DNA of 64,000 bases from a bacterium (GTDB taxonomy: Bacteria; Bacillota; Clostridia; Lachnospirales; Lachnospiraceae), in the NCBI GenBank assembly GCA_004562765.1, contig SFRL01000015.1, positions 1-64,000 of the forward strand, written 5' to 3'. Positions 1-8,666 of the stretch are shown here, piece after piece (position 1 is the stretch's first letter; each line of letters opens with the position of its first letter). Below the pieces are notes generated by a model. It was not told the DNA's origin. It did no database searches and saw nothing but the letters and a program-made list of their open reading frames with translations. Position numbers and translations under genes: made by a program.

Positions 1-101
1 GCATCCGCAAGCTCCTGTTCAAATTCCACCTTGGCATCCGCCAGCTCCTGAAGGCCGTCCTCATACTCCTTCACGCCGTCGCTGTACTCCTGCTCTGCCA
101 T
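1..101 (-). other. Foreign coiled-coil fragment joined to the dehydratase at ~93-101 (probable assembly junction)
   Basis: Read on the minus strand, these bases encode a Glu/Ala/Gly-rich heptad-like segment (EDGLQELADAKVEFEQEL). Such segments are typical of the long extracytoplasmic coiled coil of FtsX/MacB-like ABC permeases in Lachnospiraceae, though this assignment is an inference from composition. Base usage switches abruptly from AT-rich to GC-rich at the join. The shared bases at the join are close to ATGGCAGAG, short enough for an assembly overlap or microhomology event. Confidence 0.6.
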
Positions 102-1766
102 TAATAATTCCTCATATAGCTTTTCTCCTGGTCTTAATCCCGTTATTTTTATTGGTATATCAACATCTGGTTCTAAACCTGATAATTTTATTAAGCTAAC
201 TGCTAAATCATATATTTTTACTGGTTTTCCCATATCAAGTACAAATATTTCTCCACCTTTTGCAAAGGTCATTGCTTGAAGTACTAGACCTACAGCTTCT
301 GGTATGGTCATAAAAAATCTTGTTATTTCTCTATGTGTGACTGTTACAGGTCCTCCGGTTGCTATTTGCTTTTTGAATAATGGCACTACTGAACCATTGC
401 TTCCTAGTACATTTCCAAATCTTACTGCTGCATATTCTGTATTGCTTACTCTATTTTTTGCTTGTACAATCATTTCACATAATCTTTTTGTTGCTCCCAT
501 TATATTAGTTGGATTAACTGCTTTATCTGTTGAAATTAATATCATTCTTTTTGCTTGATACTTGTCCGCACAGTTTGCAACATTAAAAGTTCCAAATACG
601 TTGTTTTTTATTGCTTCAAATGGGCTTATTTGCATTAGTGGAACATGTTTGTGTGCTGCTGCGTGAAATACTAAATATGGTCTATAATCTTTAAAAATTT
701 TATCTAGTCTTTCTTTGTCTCTAACACTTCCAACAACTGGAATTATTTCCATTTTTTCATCATAATGGTTTTGTCTTAATTCCATTTCTATATTATATAA
801 GTTGTTTTCATATATATCTAATATTACAAGCCTTTTTGGATTATATTTTACTATTTGTCTGCAAAGTTCAGAACCTATTGATCCTCCTCCACCTGTAACC
901 AATATAGTTTTATTTTCTATTAGTTCTCCTATATCATCATTGTTTAATTTTATTGGTTCTCTGCCTAATATGTCATCTATTTCAACATCTCTTAAATTTT
1001 GCATTAGATTTTTGTTTCTTATTATATCTGCTGTCCCTGGTAATACTCTTAATTTTGCTCCTGTTTCTTGGCATATATTTAAAATTTCTTTTTTGTCTTT
1101 TGCTGATATATTTGCTATTGAGAAGAAAATAGTTTCAACATTGTTCTTCTTACATATTTCCTTAATTTCATATCTATCTCCTAAGATTTTTACACCTGAA
1201 ATTGTATATCCAATTTTATTTTGATTATCGTCTACCAAACCTATTAAGTGATATCTCCCTCTAATTGATGAAGTTTTTAGTGCTTTTATTATATCTCTTG
1301 CAGCTTCTCCTGCTCCTATAATTAATAAGTTTTTTTGTTCGTTTTTATTTGTTTCTCCTCTTACTGTTGTTAGCATAAATCTTATAATAACTCTATATGA
1401 AACTATTCCTACAGCAATAAGTACATTAGCCAGTATGATTTGTTTGTATCCTACAACTGGAAGTTTAAATATATAACTTGCTAGAAATACAATTAATCCT
1501 GAAAATGCTGACAATAATATGTATTTTAGGTAATCTTTTCCATTTTCATATCTTGTGATATTTCTGTATATGCCAAACAAATTAAATACAATTTCATATA
1601 TCACAGCTGATGCTATAATAGCATTTGAAATTAATGTGTTATACTTTATAGAAAATACTACACTATTGTTTGTTAATAAAAATGCACTTGTTAAGTATGC
1701 TAAACATATTATTATTATATCAGTTACGAATAGTACTACTACTCTATATTTTCTTAAGGATTTCAT
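1..1766 (-). CDS. Membrane-bound NDP-sugar 4,6-dehydratase (PglF/CapD/EpsC family), chimeric and open at the window edge
   Basis: It should convert a UDP-HexNAc to a 4-keto-6-deoxy sugar at the membrane for capsule, exopolysaccharide or glycan assembly. The start is the ATG at 1766, with a GAGAGAGG-like ribosome site upstream. The first ~140 residues hold about four membrane segments. A first Rossmann fold follows (IIGAGEAARD), then the SDR nucleotide site VTGGGGSIGSE near residue 290 and the family motif STDKAVNPTN near residue 415. The family C-terminal motif GLRPGEKLYEELLMAE is intact down to about base 93. Beyond that the frame stays open but becomes GC-rich, Glu/Ala-rich coiled coil (EYSDGVKEYEDG and similar), which does not belong to this family. 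The next gene in the minus direction upstream is an LCP ligase, which fits wall or capsule polymer synthesis. I see the domains directly; the exact sugar is not decidable. Confidence 0.85.
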   Translation of the reverse strand, partial: MKSLRKYRVVVLFVTDIIIICLAYLTSAFLLTNNSVVFSIKYNTLISNAIIASAVIYEIVFNLFGIYRNITRYENGKDYLKYILLSAFSGLIVFLASYIFKLPVVGYKQIILANVLIAVGIVSYRVIIRFMLTTVRGETNKNEQKNLLIIGAGEAARDIIKALKTSSIRGRYHLIGLVDDNQNKIGYTISGVKILGDRYEIKEICKKNNVETIFFSIANISAKDKKEILNICQETGAKLRVLPGTADIIRNKNLMQNLRDVEIDDILGREPIKLNNDDIGELIENKTILVTGGGGSIGSELCRQIVKYNPKRLVILDIYENNLYNIEMELRQNHYDEKMEIIPVVGSVRDKERLDKIFKDYRPYLVFHAAAHKHVPLMQISPFEAIKNNVFGTFNVANCADKYQAKRMILISTDKAVNPTNIMGATKRLCEMIVQAKNRVSNTEYAAVRFGNVLGSNGSVVPLFKKQIATGGPVTVTHREITRFFMTIPEAVGLVLQAMTFAKGGEIFVLDMGKPVKIYDLAVSLIKLSGLEPDVDIPIKITGLRPGEKLYEELLMAEQEYSDGVKEYEDGLQELADAKVEFEQELAD

Positions 1767-1792
1767 GTTTAAAATTTTCCTCTCTCTTGTTT

Positions 1793-2749
1793 TTATCTAT
1801 ATCCTGTCTTGTTTATTATATTGTTGCTTATTTCTTGTACCGTTTCTGTTGGTACATATTCTGTTTTTCCAAATAAAGTTTTGTGCAATTCTGCTACATT
1901 TTTTGCTAAATTTACTGGTGGTCCATACCATACTCCTCCTAGAGTTATTCCTCTTGTTTCATATGGCCAACCTTGGCTTTCTACTATTGAATATGAGTAA
2001 ATTTTAGGTATTAATGCAAGTATCTCTGTTGCACTGATATTTGTATATATTTCTGGTAATAGTTGATTAGCTAATTTATTTAGTTCTGTTATGCTCATTG
2101 TTTTTGCTTTTTCAAACACAGCCATTACTACTGTCCTCATTCTCTCTGTCCTTTTGTAGTCATTATCAATTTTTCTTATTCTACCATAAGCTAAAGCTTG
2201 TTCTCCATCTAATAAATACTTTCCACCTTTTGTTATTCTAGGTATTGATTTCGCTTCAGCATCTGTTACTTCTATTTCTACTCCGCCTATTGCATTTATA
2301 ATATCCTTTGTTGCAGTAAAATTTACTGTTGCAAATTCTGTTATGTCTAAATCCAAATTGGTATTTAATGTACTCATTGAAAGAGCTGGTCCTCCATATG
2401 AATATGCATGGTTTACTTTATCTAATCCTCTTCCTGGTATGTTTAAATATGTATCTCTATATACTGATACTATTTTTATTTCTTTAGTATCGTGATTTAT
2501 ACTTGCAATCATTATACAATCACTTCTACTTCCTTCATAAGTATCATCTCTTGTATCTATTCCAAATAGTGCTATGTTTCTATATCCACTTAAGTTTTCT
2601 TCTACTCCTGTGTTCACTTCTATTTCTTCTTTTGATATTTCAACATAGTTTATTTTATTTAATTTATTAACTACAAAAACTGCTACAATACCTACTATTA
2701 ATAGTAAAATAATAAGTATTATGCTTAATACTTTGAAAAACTTTTTCAT
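1793..2749 (-). CDS. LytR-CpsA-Psr (LCP) family wall-polymer ligase
   Basis: LCP enzymes transfer lipid-linked wall teichoic acids, capsule or other glycans onto peptidoglycan outside the membrane. The 318-residue product starts with a single signal anchor (residues ~5-30). The LCP catalytic domain then shows FGIDTRDD, the Arg-rich SRSDCIMIASIN stretch, VSVYRDTYLNIPG and GRIRKIDNDYKRTERMR, the conserved Arg/Asp set that binds the pyrophosphate lipid. GAGGAGAGA lies six bases before the ATG. The gene sits just upstream of the sugar-nucleotide dehydratase on the same strand, so a shared role in surface glycan assembly is likely. The polymer attached cannot be told from sequence. Confidence 0.9.
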   Translation of the reverse strand: MKKFFKVLSIILIILLLIVGIVAVFVVNKLNKINYVEISKEEIEVNTGVEENLSGYRNIALFGIDTRDDTYEGSRSDCIMIASINHDTKEIKIVSVYRDTYLNIPGRGLDKVNHAYSYGGPALSMSTLNTNLDLDITEFATVNFTATKDIINAIGGVEIEVTDAEAKSIPRITKGGKYLLDGEQALAYGRIRKIDNDYKRTERMRTVVMAVFEKAKTMSITELNKLANQLLPEIYTNISATEILALIPKIYSYSIVESQGWPYETRGITLGGVWYGPPVNLAKNVAELHKTLFGKTEYVPTETVQEISNNIINKTGYR

Positions 2750-2850
2750 ATTCTCTCCTCAACATTTTTTCACAAATTATTTACAAATACATTATATATT
2801 TATGCAAGAATAATGTCAATATTTTTTTCTAAATTGCATTTTTTTACCTT

Positions 2851-3357
2851 TTACTTTCGCAAAAGTATTAACCTGTCTACCAAAATACAATTTGCAAAGG
2901 CTGTTACCATTGCTCTTAAAGTAGCATATTCTCTTATATCTTTTTCTATAAATGTTGGTTTTGTTTCTAATTCTGGCTTGAAGGTTCTTTTTATGGCATT
3001 TTCTAATTCTTCACAGAACATATTGTATCCCTCTTCAACTGTAACAATTTTTTTCATAGTTACTATTGAATCTCCTATTTCTGATATACTCATTAGTCTT
3101 TTTAATATGCATATAACAAATAGGTATGAAAGATGTTGGCGATTATATTTTTTCTTTATTGGTGGCTCTAAAATATTTTGTTTTACGTAGTTGTTTATCA
3201 TACTTGATGTTATTATTGGGTTTTCTTTATCTTTTGTAAATACTGATAAATTTTTTTGTAAAAAATATGTTACTTGATCTATATACAACTCTATTTCTGG
3301 CAATTCATTCCAACGTGGGCAATGATAATTTAATAAATCTTCTACTTCTATTTTCAT
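2851..3357 (-). CDS. DUF1836 domain protein
   Basis: This 168-residue protein matches the DUF1836 pattern: RWNELPEIELYIDQV near the N-terminus, then ITSSMINNYVKQ and PPIKKKYNRQHLSYL. It resembles a MerR-like winged helix followed by a helical region. Function is not established; the fold suggests a small DNA-binding regulator in spore-forming Firmicutes. AAGGAGAAGAG precedes the ATG. It is divergent from the acyl-CoA ligase at 3506, with ~150 bases between them that hold the ligase promoter. Confidence 0.75.
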   Translation of the reverse strand: MKIEVEDLLNYHCPRWNELPEIELYIDQVTYFLQKNLSVFTKDKENPIITSSMINNYVKQNILEPPIKKKYNRQHLSYLFVICILKRLMSISEIGDSIVTMKKIVTVEEGYNMFCEELENAIKRTFKPELETKPTFIEKDIREYATLRAMVTAFANCILVDRLILLRK

Positions 3358-3425
3358 TTTTCTCTTCTCCTTTTTGAATCTAGAATATATAATATCATAT
3401 TATTTTATAAGGGTCAATTAATATC

Positions 3426-3454
3426 TTGACTTGTTTTTAAATATAATGTATAAT
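3426..3454 (+). promoter_or_regulatory. Sigma-A type promoter of the acyl-CoA ligase
   Basis: TTGACT (3426-3431) is followed by a 17-base spacer and TATAAT (3449-3454), about 50 bases before the start codon at 3506. This is near consensus, although the surrounding DNA is AT-rich and chance hits are easier here. Confidence 0.65.
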
Positions 3455-3505
3455 AGTTTTCAATACTAGATTAAATAGTTTTATAAACTTGAAAGAAGGT
3501 TGCTA

Positions 3506-5227
3506 ATGAAAAAAAGGAAAAATATTGAAAAATTTGAAAATATTAAGGAGATAATATATCATTCGGCTACTGTTTATTCTGATAATATTGCATTTTCTAC
3601 TAAAATTAAAAATTCTGGCGATGTAGAATATATAAACCACACTTATTCTGATTTGCTAGAGGATATTAATTCTTTTGGAACAGCCTTATATAAATATGGA
3701 CTGCAAAATAAAAGAGTTGCTGTTGTTGGTCATAATAGTTACGAGTGGGCTGTTGCGCATTTAAGCAATTTACTTGGTGGGATTGTTTCAGTTCCATTAG
3801 ACAAAGGATTGCAATTAGGTGAGCTTGAAAGTTCTTTAATTCGAAGTAGAGTTCAAGCTATTGTTTTTGACGAGAAATTAAAAGATGTTATAAAAGAGAT
3901 TAAAAAAAATAACAAAACCAGTATTAAATATTACATTTGCACAAGTAAAATTCCTGATTTTTTGTATTTTTATGATTTACTTTTAAATGGCAGAGATGAT
4001 ATTGAAAAAGGTTGTTTAGAATATGTTAATCATAAGGTAGATTCTTATAAAATGAGTATATTGCTTTTTACCTCTGGAACTACATCAAAATCAAAAGCAG
4101 TAATGCTTAATCAATATGGAATTGCTACAAACATGTATGATATGCAATTAGTTGAAAGTTTTTATGATGATGATGTAAATATTGCTTTTTTACCATATCA
4201 TCATATCTTCGGTTCAACGGGAATGCTTATAATGTTAGCTTCTGGTGTAAAAACTGTTTTTCCAGATGGTCTTAAATATATTCAAAAAAATCTAGTTGAA
4301 TACAAGGTTTCTGTATTTGTTGGTGTGCCTGTGCTTATTGATAAAATGCATTCAACTATTATAAAGGAGCTTGAAAGACAGGGCAAAACCAAACTCATTA
4401 ATTTTATGATTAAATTTAGTAATGTTCTTATGAAATTACATATTGATATTAGACGAATCTTATTCAAACCTTTAATAAATGCTCTTGGTGGAAATATGCG
4501 TTTTATAATATCTGGTGGTGCACCATTGGATAAGAAAGTCGCTAAATGGTTTAATGATATTGGAATACACCTAGTTCAAGGTTATGGATTAACTGAAACC
4601 TCACCTGTTATATCTGCTGAAGATGATACTTTTATTAGATATGGTTCAGTCGGAAAAATTATGAAGAGTGTTGAAGTGAAAATTGAAGACAAGGATGCTA
4701 ATGGAATTGGAGAAATAGTTGTAAAAGGTCCTAATGTAATGCTTGGATATTATAATGAGCCAGAGCTAACAAAAGAGGTGTTAGAAAATGGTTGGTTTCA
4801 TACAGGTGATTTAGGCTATATTGATGCTGATGGGTTTTTGTTTATTACTGGACGTAAGAAGAATTTAATTGTTTTAAAAAATGGTAAAAAAGTATTTCCA
4901 GAAGAACTTGAAATATTAATAAATAGACTTGATGGTGTTGAGGAATCTTTTGTTTATGGATTACCTGATAAAGAAGATTTAAATAATGTAAAAGTTGCAG
5001 TTAAAATTGTTTACAACGAGGTTGCTATAAAAATGAAATATCCTGATATTAATGAACAAGAATTACATGATATTTTTTGGACTAAAATTAAAGAAATTAA
5101 TAAAACTCTTCCTATGTATAAATATATTAAACATTTAGATTTATCAAGAGAACCCTTAGTTAAAACTACTACAAATAAAGTTAAAAGAGATGAAGAATTA
5201 AAAAAAGTGTTTTTACAAAATAATTAA
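3506..5227 (+). CDS. AMP-forming acyl-CoA synthetase (long-chain fatty-acid-CoA ligase family)
   Basis: It activates a carboxylic acid with ATP to an acyl-AMP and then to acyl-CoA (ANL superfamily). The 573-residue product carries the motifs in order: the P-loop LLFTSGTTSKSKAVM (~185-200), GYGLTETSPV (~360), GWFHTGDLGYID (~430) and the hinge GRKKNLIVLKNGKKV (~450). I chose the ATG at 3506 over the TTG at 3500 because GAAGG sits about six bases before it. Its length and lack of membrane segments fit a soluble or peripheral FadD-like enzyme. Substrate is unknown. It is monocistronic, with a promoter at 3426 and a palindromic terminator at its stop codon. Confidence 0.88.
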   Translation: MKKRKNIEKFENIKEIIYHSATVYSDNIAFSTKIKNSGDVEYINHTYSDLLEDINSFGTALYKYGLQNKRVAVVGHNSYEWAVAHLSNLLGGIVSVPLDKGLQLGELESSLIRSRVQAIVFDEKLKDVIKEIKKNNKTSIKYYICTSKIPDFLYFYDLLLNGRDDIEKGCLEYVNHKVDSYKMSILLFTSGTTSKSKAVMLNQYGIATNMYDMQLVESFYDDDVNIAFLPYHHIFGSTGMLIMLASGVKTVFPDGLKYIQKNLVEYKVSVFVGVPVLIDKMHSTIIKELERQGKTKLINFMIKFSNVLMKLHIDIRRILFKPLINALGGNMRFIISGGAPLDKKVAKWFNDIGIHLVQGYGLTETSPVISAEDDTFIRYGSVGKIMKSVEVKIEDKDANGIGEIVVKGPNVMLGYYNEPELTKEVLENGWFHTGDLGYIDADGFLFITGRKKNLIVLKNGKKVFPEELEILINRLDGVEESFVYGLPDKEDLNNVKVAVKIVYNEVAIKMKYPDINEQELHDIFWTKIKEINKTLPMYKYIKHLDLSREPLVKTTTNKVKRDEELKKVFLQNN

Positions 5228-5254
5228 AGTTCATAAATTTATGAACTTTAATTA
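5221..5254 (+). terminator. 34-base perfect palindrome over the ligase stop codon
   Basis: The sequence equals its own reverse complement over 34 bases, centred on AAATTT, and includes the TAA stop at 5225-5227. It has almost no loop and is nearly all A/T. It could act as a bidirectional terminator between the ligase and the convergent spoIIID, but no clean U-tract follows. Confidence 0.5.
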
Positions 5255-5294
5255 TTGCATATTTTATCTGAATTGTTAGAATAGATTGCTAGTT

Positions 5295-5567
5295 TTACTT
5301 TTTTATATTTGATTCGTGTTCTTTTTCATATTTTAGTTTAGTTGCCATACCTCCTCTAATATGTCTTTCTGCTTTATTCTCGTCTAATACCTTCCTTACG
5401 TCTGTTGCCAACACTTGATTTATATGTATTAACCTTTCACTCACATCTTTGTGTACTGTGGATTTACTTATTCCAAATTTTTTTGCTGCTCCTCGTACTG
5501 TATCTTTTGAATCTATTATATATTGGGCTAGAGCGACTGCTCTTTCTTCTATTGAAACTCCTCTCAT
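5295..5567 (-). CDS. spoIIID: Stage III sporulation transcriptional regulator SpoIIID
   Basis: SpoIIID is the small mother-cell DNA-binding regulator that, with sigma-E and sigma-K, switches gene classes during sporulation. This 90-residue product has the diagnostic stretches SIEERAVALAQYIIDSKDTV, FGISKSTVHKDVSERL (the helix-turn-helix) and NKAERHIRGGMATKLKY near the C-terminus. I start at the ATG at 5567, because TATGGAGG lies about ten bases upstream and the family begins here; an in-frame ATG 45 bases further upstream would add a non-family leader. Its presence marks the AT-rich segment as from a spore former. Confidence 0.93.
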   Translation of the reverse strand: MRGVSIEERAVALAQYIIDSKDTVRGAAKKFGISKSTVHKDVSERLIHINQVLATDVRKVLDENKAERHIRGGMATKLKYEKEHESNIKK

Positions 5568-5668
5568 AAAAGCAAAACCTCCATATGAATACATTTGTTT
5601 AATTGTATTCACATAGAGGGTTATTTATGAGTTTTATTTTATATCTCTGCCATAGGTTATTATATTCT

Positions 5669-6313
5669 CTAATGTGATTTTATGTTACTATTATTAGTCT
5701 CACAAACTTCTTTTATTGGGCATTCATTACATTTTGGTTTTCGTGCTTCACATATTTTTCGCCCATGCCATACTAATAAGTGATTTACATCCTTGTAATA
5801 TTCTTTTGGAATTAATTTTAATATATCCTTTTCAATTTTTTCAGGAGTAGTTTCTTTTGAAAACCCAACCCTTTTTGCAATTCTTTTTGCATGTGTATCT
5901 ATTGCAATTCCCTCTGGCTTATTAAAAGCTTCGAGCATTATTACATTTGCACTTTTTCTACCTACTCCTGGCAAACTCATTAGTTGCTCCATTGTGTTTG
6001 GCATTTGTCCATTATATTTTTCTAAGATTTCTTTTGCCATTGCTTTTATATTTTTTGCTTTATTTTTGTAAAAGCCACATGGGTAAATTATTTTCTCTAA
6101 GTCATTTATCTCCATATTACATATTGCTTGAGGAGTTCCATACTTTTCAAATAAGCTTGGTGTTATTTTATTAACTCTTTCATCAGTACATTGTGCTGAT
6201 AGTATTACCGCTATTGCCATTTGAAATGGAGTTTTAAAAGCCAAGCTACACATTGCTTCTGGATAATATTCTTTTAGTTTTTTTATTACTTCTATTGCTA
6301 CTTTTTTATTCAA
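5669..6313 (-). CDS. nth: Endonuclease III (DNA glycosylase/AP lyase)
   Basis: It removes oxidised pyrimidines and cleaves abasic sites in base-excision repair. The helix-hairpin-helix LPGVGRKSANVI carries the catalytic Lys, and IAIDTHAKRI carries the catalytic Asp. The C-terminal iron-sulfur cluster motif is CEARKPKCNECPIKEVC (C-x6-C-x2-C-x5-C). Upstream of the family core there are two in-frame TTG codons. The one at 6313 sits nine bases after AGAGGA, whereas the one at 6322 abuts it, so I prefer 6313 (about 214 residues). Confidence 0.92.
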   Translation of the reverse strand: MNKKVAIEVIKKLKEYYPEAMCSLAFKTPFQMAIAVILSAQCTDERVNKITPSLFEKYGTPQAICNMEINDLEKIIYPCGFYKNKAKNIKAMAKEILEKYNGQMPNTMEQLMSLPGVGRKSANVIMLEAFNKPEGIAIDTHAKRIAKRVGFSKETTPEKIEKDILKLIPKEYYKDVNHLLVWHGRKICEARKPKCNECPIKEVCETNNSNIKSH

Positions 6314-6373
6314 TTTTTTCAATCCTCTCTTACTATATACTTTTCTTGTACCCTCTACATATTCATTATAATA

Positions 6374-7340
6374 TTAAGCAAATAATTTCCATATATAAAA
6401 TATAAACATTGTAAGTAATGCTCCTGCTTTATATCTAGTTATAGTATCTTTTTTCCCTATAAAGCAAGAAATCCATATAAATATTATACTTCCAGCTAGC
6501 AATATTAAATTTTCATTAAATTCTTTTGAAAATGTAAGTGGTGTTATTATTGCTCCTGTTCCTAATATTAAAAATGAATTTAAAATGCATGAACCTATTA
6601 AATTTCCTATTGCTAATCCGTTCGTCATCTTTAATTACTGCTATAACTGCTGTTATCATCTCTGGTAAAGCTGTACCTATTGCAACAATTGTAAGGCCTA
6701 TTACTCTTTCACTTATTCCGAATAATAGTGCAAGTTCAGTTGCTTCATCAACTACAATATCTCCACCAAATTTTAATAATATACTTCCTATTATAACAAA
6801 AAGTATTGAGATTAAAATGCTAAATTTTGGTTTGTCACTATTTTTATTTGTTTCTTTACGTGGTTTCCAAATACTTTTTATTTCTACAATTATTGGATAT
6901 AAAAAATATATAGCATACAAAATTAATAAAATTTTTCCATCTATTCTATTAATAACACCCTTTTCACTTCCCAACAACCCTAGTCCCATGAATAGTATTG
7001 CAATTGTAGAAATAAATGCAACTGGCAGATGTATTATCTTTACATCTTTTTCCATCTTTATTGGTCTCAAAATTGCTGTTAGACCTAGTATTAATAATAA
7101 ATTACATAAATTACTTCCTATAGCATTTCCTATTATTAAATCTGTTGCACCTTTACTTGCTGAACTTATAGTTATCATAAGCTCAGGCATTGAAGTCCCT
7201 AGTGCTACAATTGTTAACCCTATTATCATTTCTGGAATATGAAAATGTTTTGCAATATTAGTAGAACTACGAACTAGCAAATCCGCACCAGTTATTAGTA
7301 ATATAAATCCTAAAATAATTAAAAAGATATTTACTAGCAT
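6374..7340 (-). pseudogene. CaCA-family Na+/Ca2+ (cation) exchanger, frameshifted
   Basis: A membrane antiporter of the YrbG type, with two inverted halves each bearing an alpha-repeat: TIVALGTSMPELMITISS in the first and TIVAIGTALPEMITAVIA in the second. The reading frame breaks at about 6628-6635, just after the second repeat (AVIAVIKDD). The true C-terminal part, NGLAIGNLIGSCILNSF to the stop at 6374, continues one frame over, so there is one extra base or two missing bases. Both halves read well on either side, so this is a single recent lesion or a sequencing error. AGGAGGAAAA precedes the ATG at 7340. Confidence 0.8.
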
Positions 7341-7483
7341 TTTTCCTCCTATGTTTTAATTTTTATTAGTATACCATAAAATATAAAATAATACAAAAAT
7401 CAGTTGTTTTGTAGTTTCTTATTATATTATAATATGATAATATGTCAATTTTGGGAACGGTTCTAATAAATTCATTGCTAAAT

Positions 7484-7528
7484 AAAAATTCATCCACAGT
7501 ATGTTGTTTATACTGTGGATGAATTTTT
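7484..7528. terminator. Strong hairpin terminator beside the CAP-domain gene
   Basis: Arms 7484-7502 and 7510-7528 are perfectly complementary over 19 bases (core CATCCACAGTAT) around a 7-base loop. The arms end in A5/T5 tracts, so the structure can act on either strand. It lies just past the stop of the secreted CAP protein. Confidence 0.8.
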
Positions 7529-7529
7529 G

Positions 7530-8267
7530 TTATTTACCTATAAACATTTGCACAAATATTTTACCATATTTTGGACTCTTGACAACTGCTATTCCTGTAT
7601 AATTAAAATTATTACTTAATATGTTTGCCCTATGCCCCTCTGAATTCATCCATGCATTTACTGCTCCGCTATTGCTTGAGTTCCCTGCAATATTTTCTCC
7701 TGCAGCCTTATATTTTATTCCAAAATTTTTCATCATGTCAAAAGGAGAACCATATGTTGGTGAAGTATGTGAGAAGTAGTTGCTGTCTACCATGTCTTGT
7801 GCCTTTATTCTTGCAACATTTTGTACTTCATTGTCTATTCTTAATGCTGATAGTCCTGCTGATGTTCTTTTGGCATTTATTAAGTTAAATACCTCTAATT
7901 CATCTGCAGTTAAGCCACTATTATTTTCTGTTGTGCTTGGTGTTGTTGTATTAGGTGAATCTGTATTTCCATTAGGATATATTAATTTTACATATTTGGA
8001 ACTTACCATCCCTATATAATCTTTTTCTGTTTGAATTACATACCAATCTCCTATTTTGGCAAAAATACGTATATATTCATTTTTATATACCATTGTTACA
8101 ATTTTATAATTTGTTCCTGGTCCTTGTCTTACGTTTAGCCCAGCTGTTGTAACTAAGCCTGTACTTGTTCCTACTGTTTGATAATGTGTCATTGCTTTTA
8201 CATTATTTCCCCACATAGCAATTGTTATAAATATTGTTAAAGAAATTATTAGTTTTTTAATTTTCAA
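7530..8267 (-). CDS. Secreted SH3b-CAP (SCP/YkwD-like) domain protein
   Basis: A 245-residue exported protein. Residues ~1-25 form a signal peptide (KKLIISLTIFITIAMWGN). An SH3b wall-binding domain follows (LNVRQGPGTNYKIV near 45-58), then a Thr/Pro-rich linker. The C-terminal CAP domain shows FNLINAKRTSAGL, YFSHTSPTYGSPFDMM, AAGENIA and WMNSEGHRANIL with its conserved His/Glu set. CAP proteins of this sort are extracellular and common in spore formers; their activity is mostly unknown. The start is TTG at 8267 with GGAGATGA upstream. The gene is flanked by the terminator at 7484. Confidence 0.88.
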   Translation of the reverse strand: MKIKKLIISLTIFITIAMWGNNVKAMTHYQTVGTSTGLVTTAGLNVRQGPGTNYKIVTMVYKNEYIRIFAKIGDWYVIQTEKDYIGMVSSKYVKLIYPNGNTDSPNTTTPSTTENNSGLTADELEVFNLINAKRTSAGLSALRIDNEVQNVARIKAQDMVDSNYFSHTSPTYGSPFDMMKNFGIKYKAAGENIAGNSSNSGAVNAWMNSEGHRANILSNNFNYTGIAVVKSPKYGKIFVQMFIGK

Positions 8268-8318
8268 AATAAATCATCTCCTATTATTATTATGAGATTT
8301 TTTGAAAATTTTATACAC

Positions 8319-8351
8319 AAAAAATACCAGTCCTTTTTTAGAACTGGTATT
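8319..8351 (-). terminator. Rho-independent terminator for the small membrane protein gene
   Basis: On the minus strand the arms ATACCAGT and ACTGGTAT (8343-8350 and 8324-8331) close an 11-base loop and are followed by a T-run. It lies ~25 bases past the stop at 8375. Confidence 0.75.
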
Positions 8352-8374
8352 AGAGGTTTTCGGTCAAAATATAG

Positions 8375-8584
8375 CTATATGGCTAAAATAACAAAAAATA
8401 CGATTATTCCCCCATTTAATATCAAACATTTGATAAACTCAATGGGGTCATTTTTGATGTTTCTTGCTGCTAGTATTATAGTAGCAAGATTAAACACTAC
8501 AATCGCAATAGTTATTGCCGTTGCCCACCGTGGGCTAGATAAAGCTAATATGATGGCCACCAAGGTGATAATAAATGCAAGCAT
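8375..8584 (-). CDS. Small two-to-three-segment membrane protein, function unknown
   Basis: A 69-residue hydrophobic protein with predicted membrane segments at about residues 1-17, 20-42 and 52-69 and one polar hinge (RNIKNDPIEF). CAGGAGGG nine bases before the ATG and a clear terminator downstream make it a real gene. I do not recognise the family. Confidence 0.6.
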   Translation of the reverse strand: MLAFIITLVAIILALSSPRWATAITIAIVVFNLATIILAARNIKNDPIEFIKCLILNGGIIVFFVILAI

Positions 8585-8666
8585 GAACTTCCCTCCTGTT
8601 TTTTTCCTTTCGGAATTATGTAAGTTAATTATACCATATTAGGAATAGGAAATCAAATTTTATATC

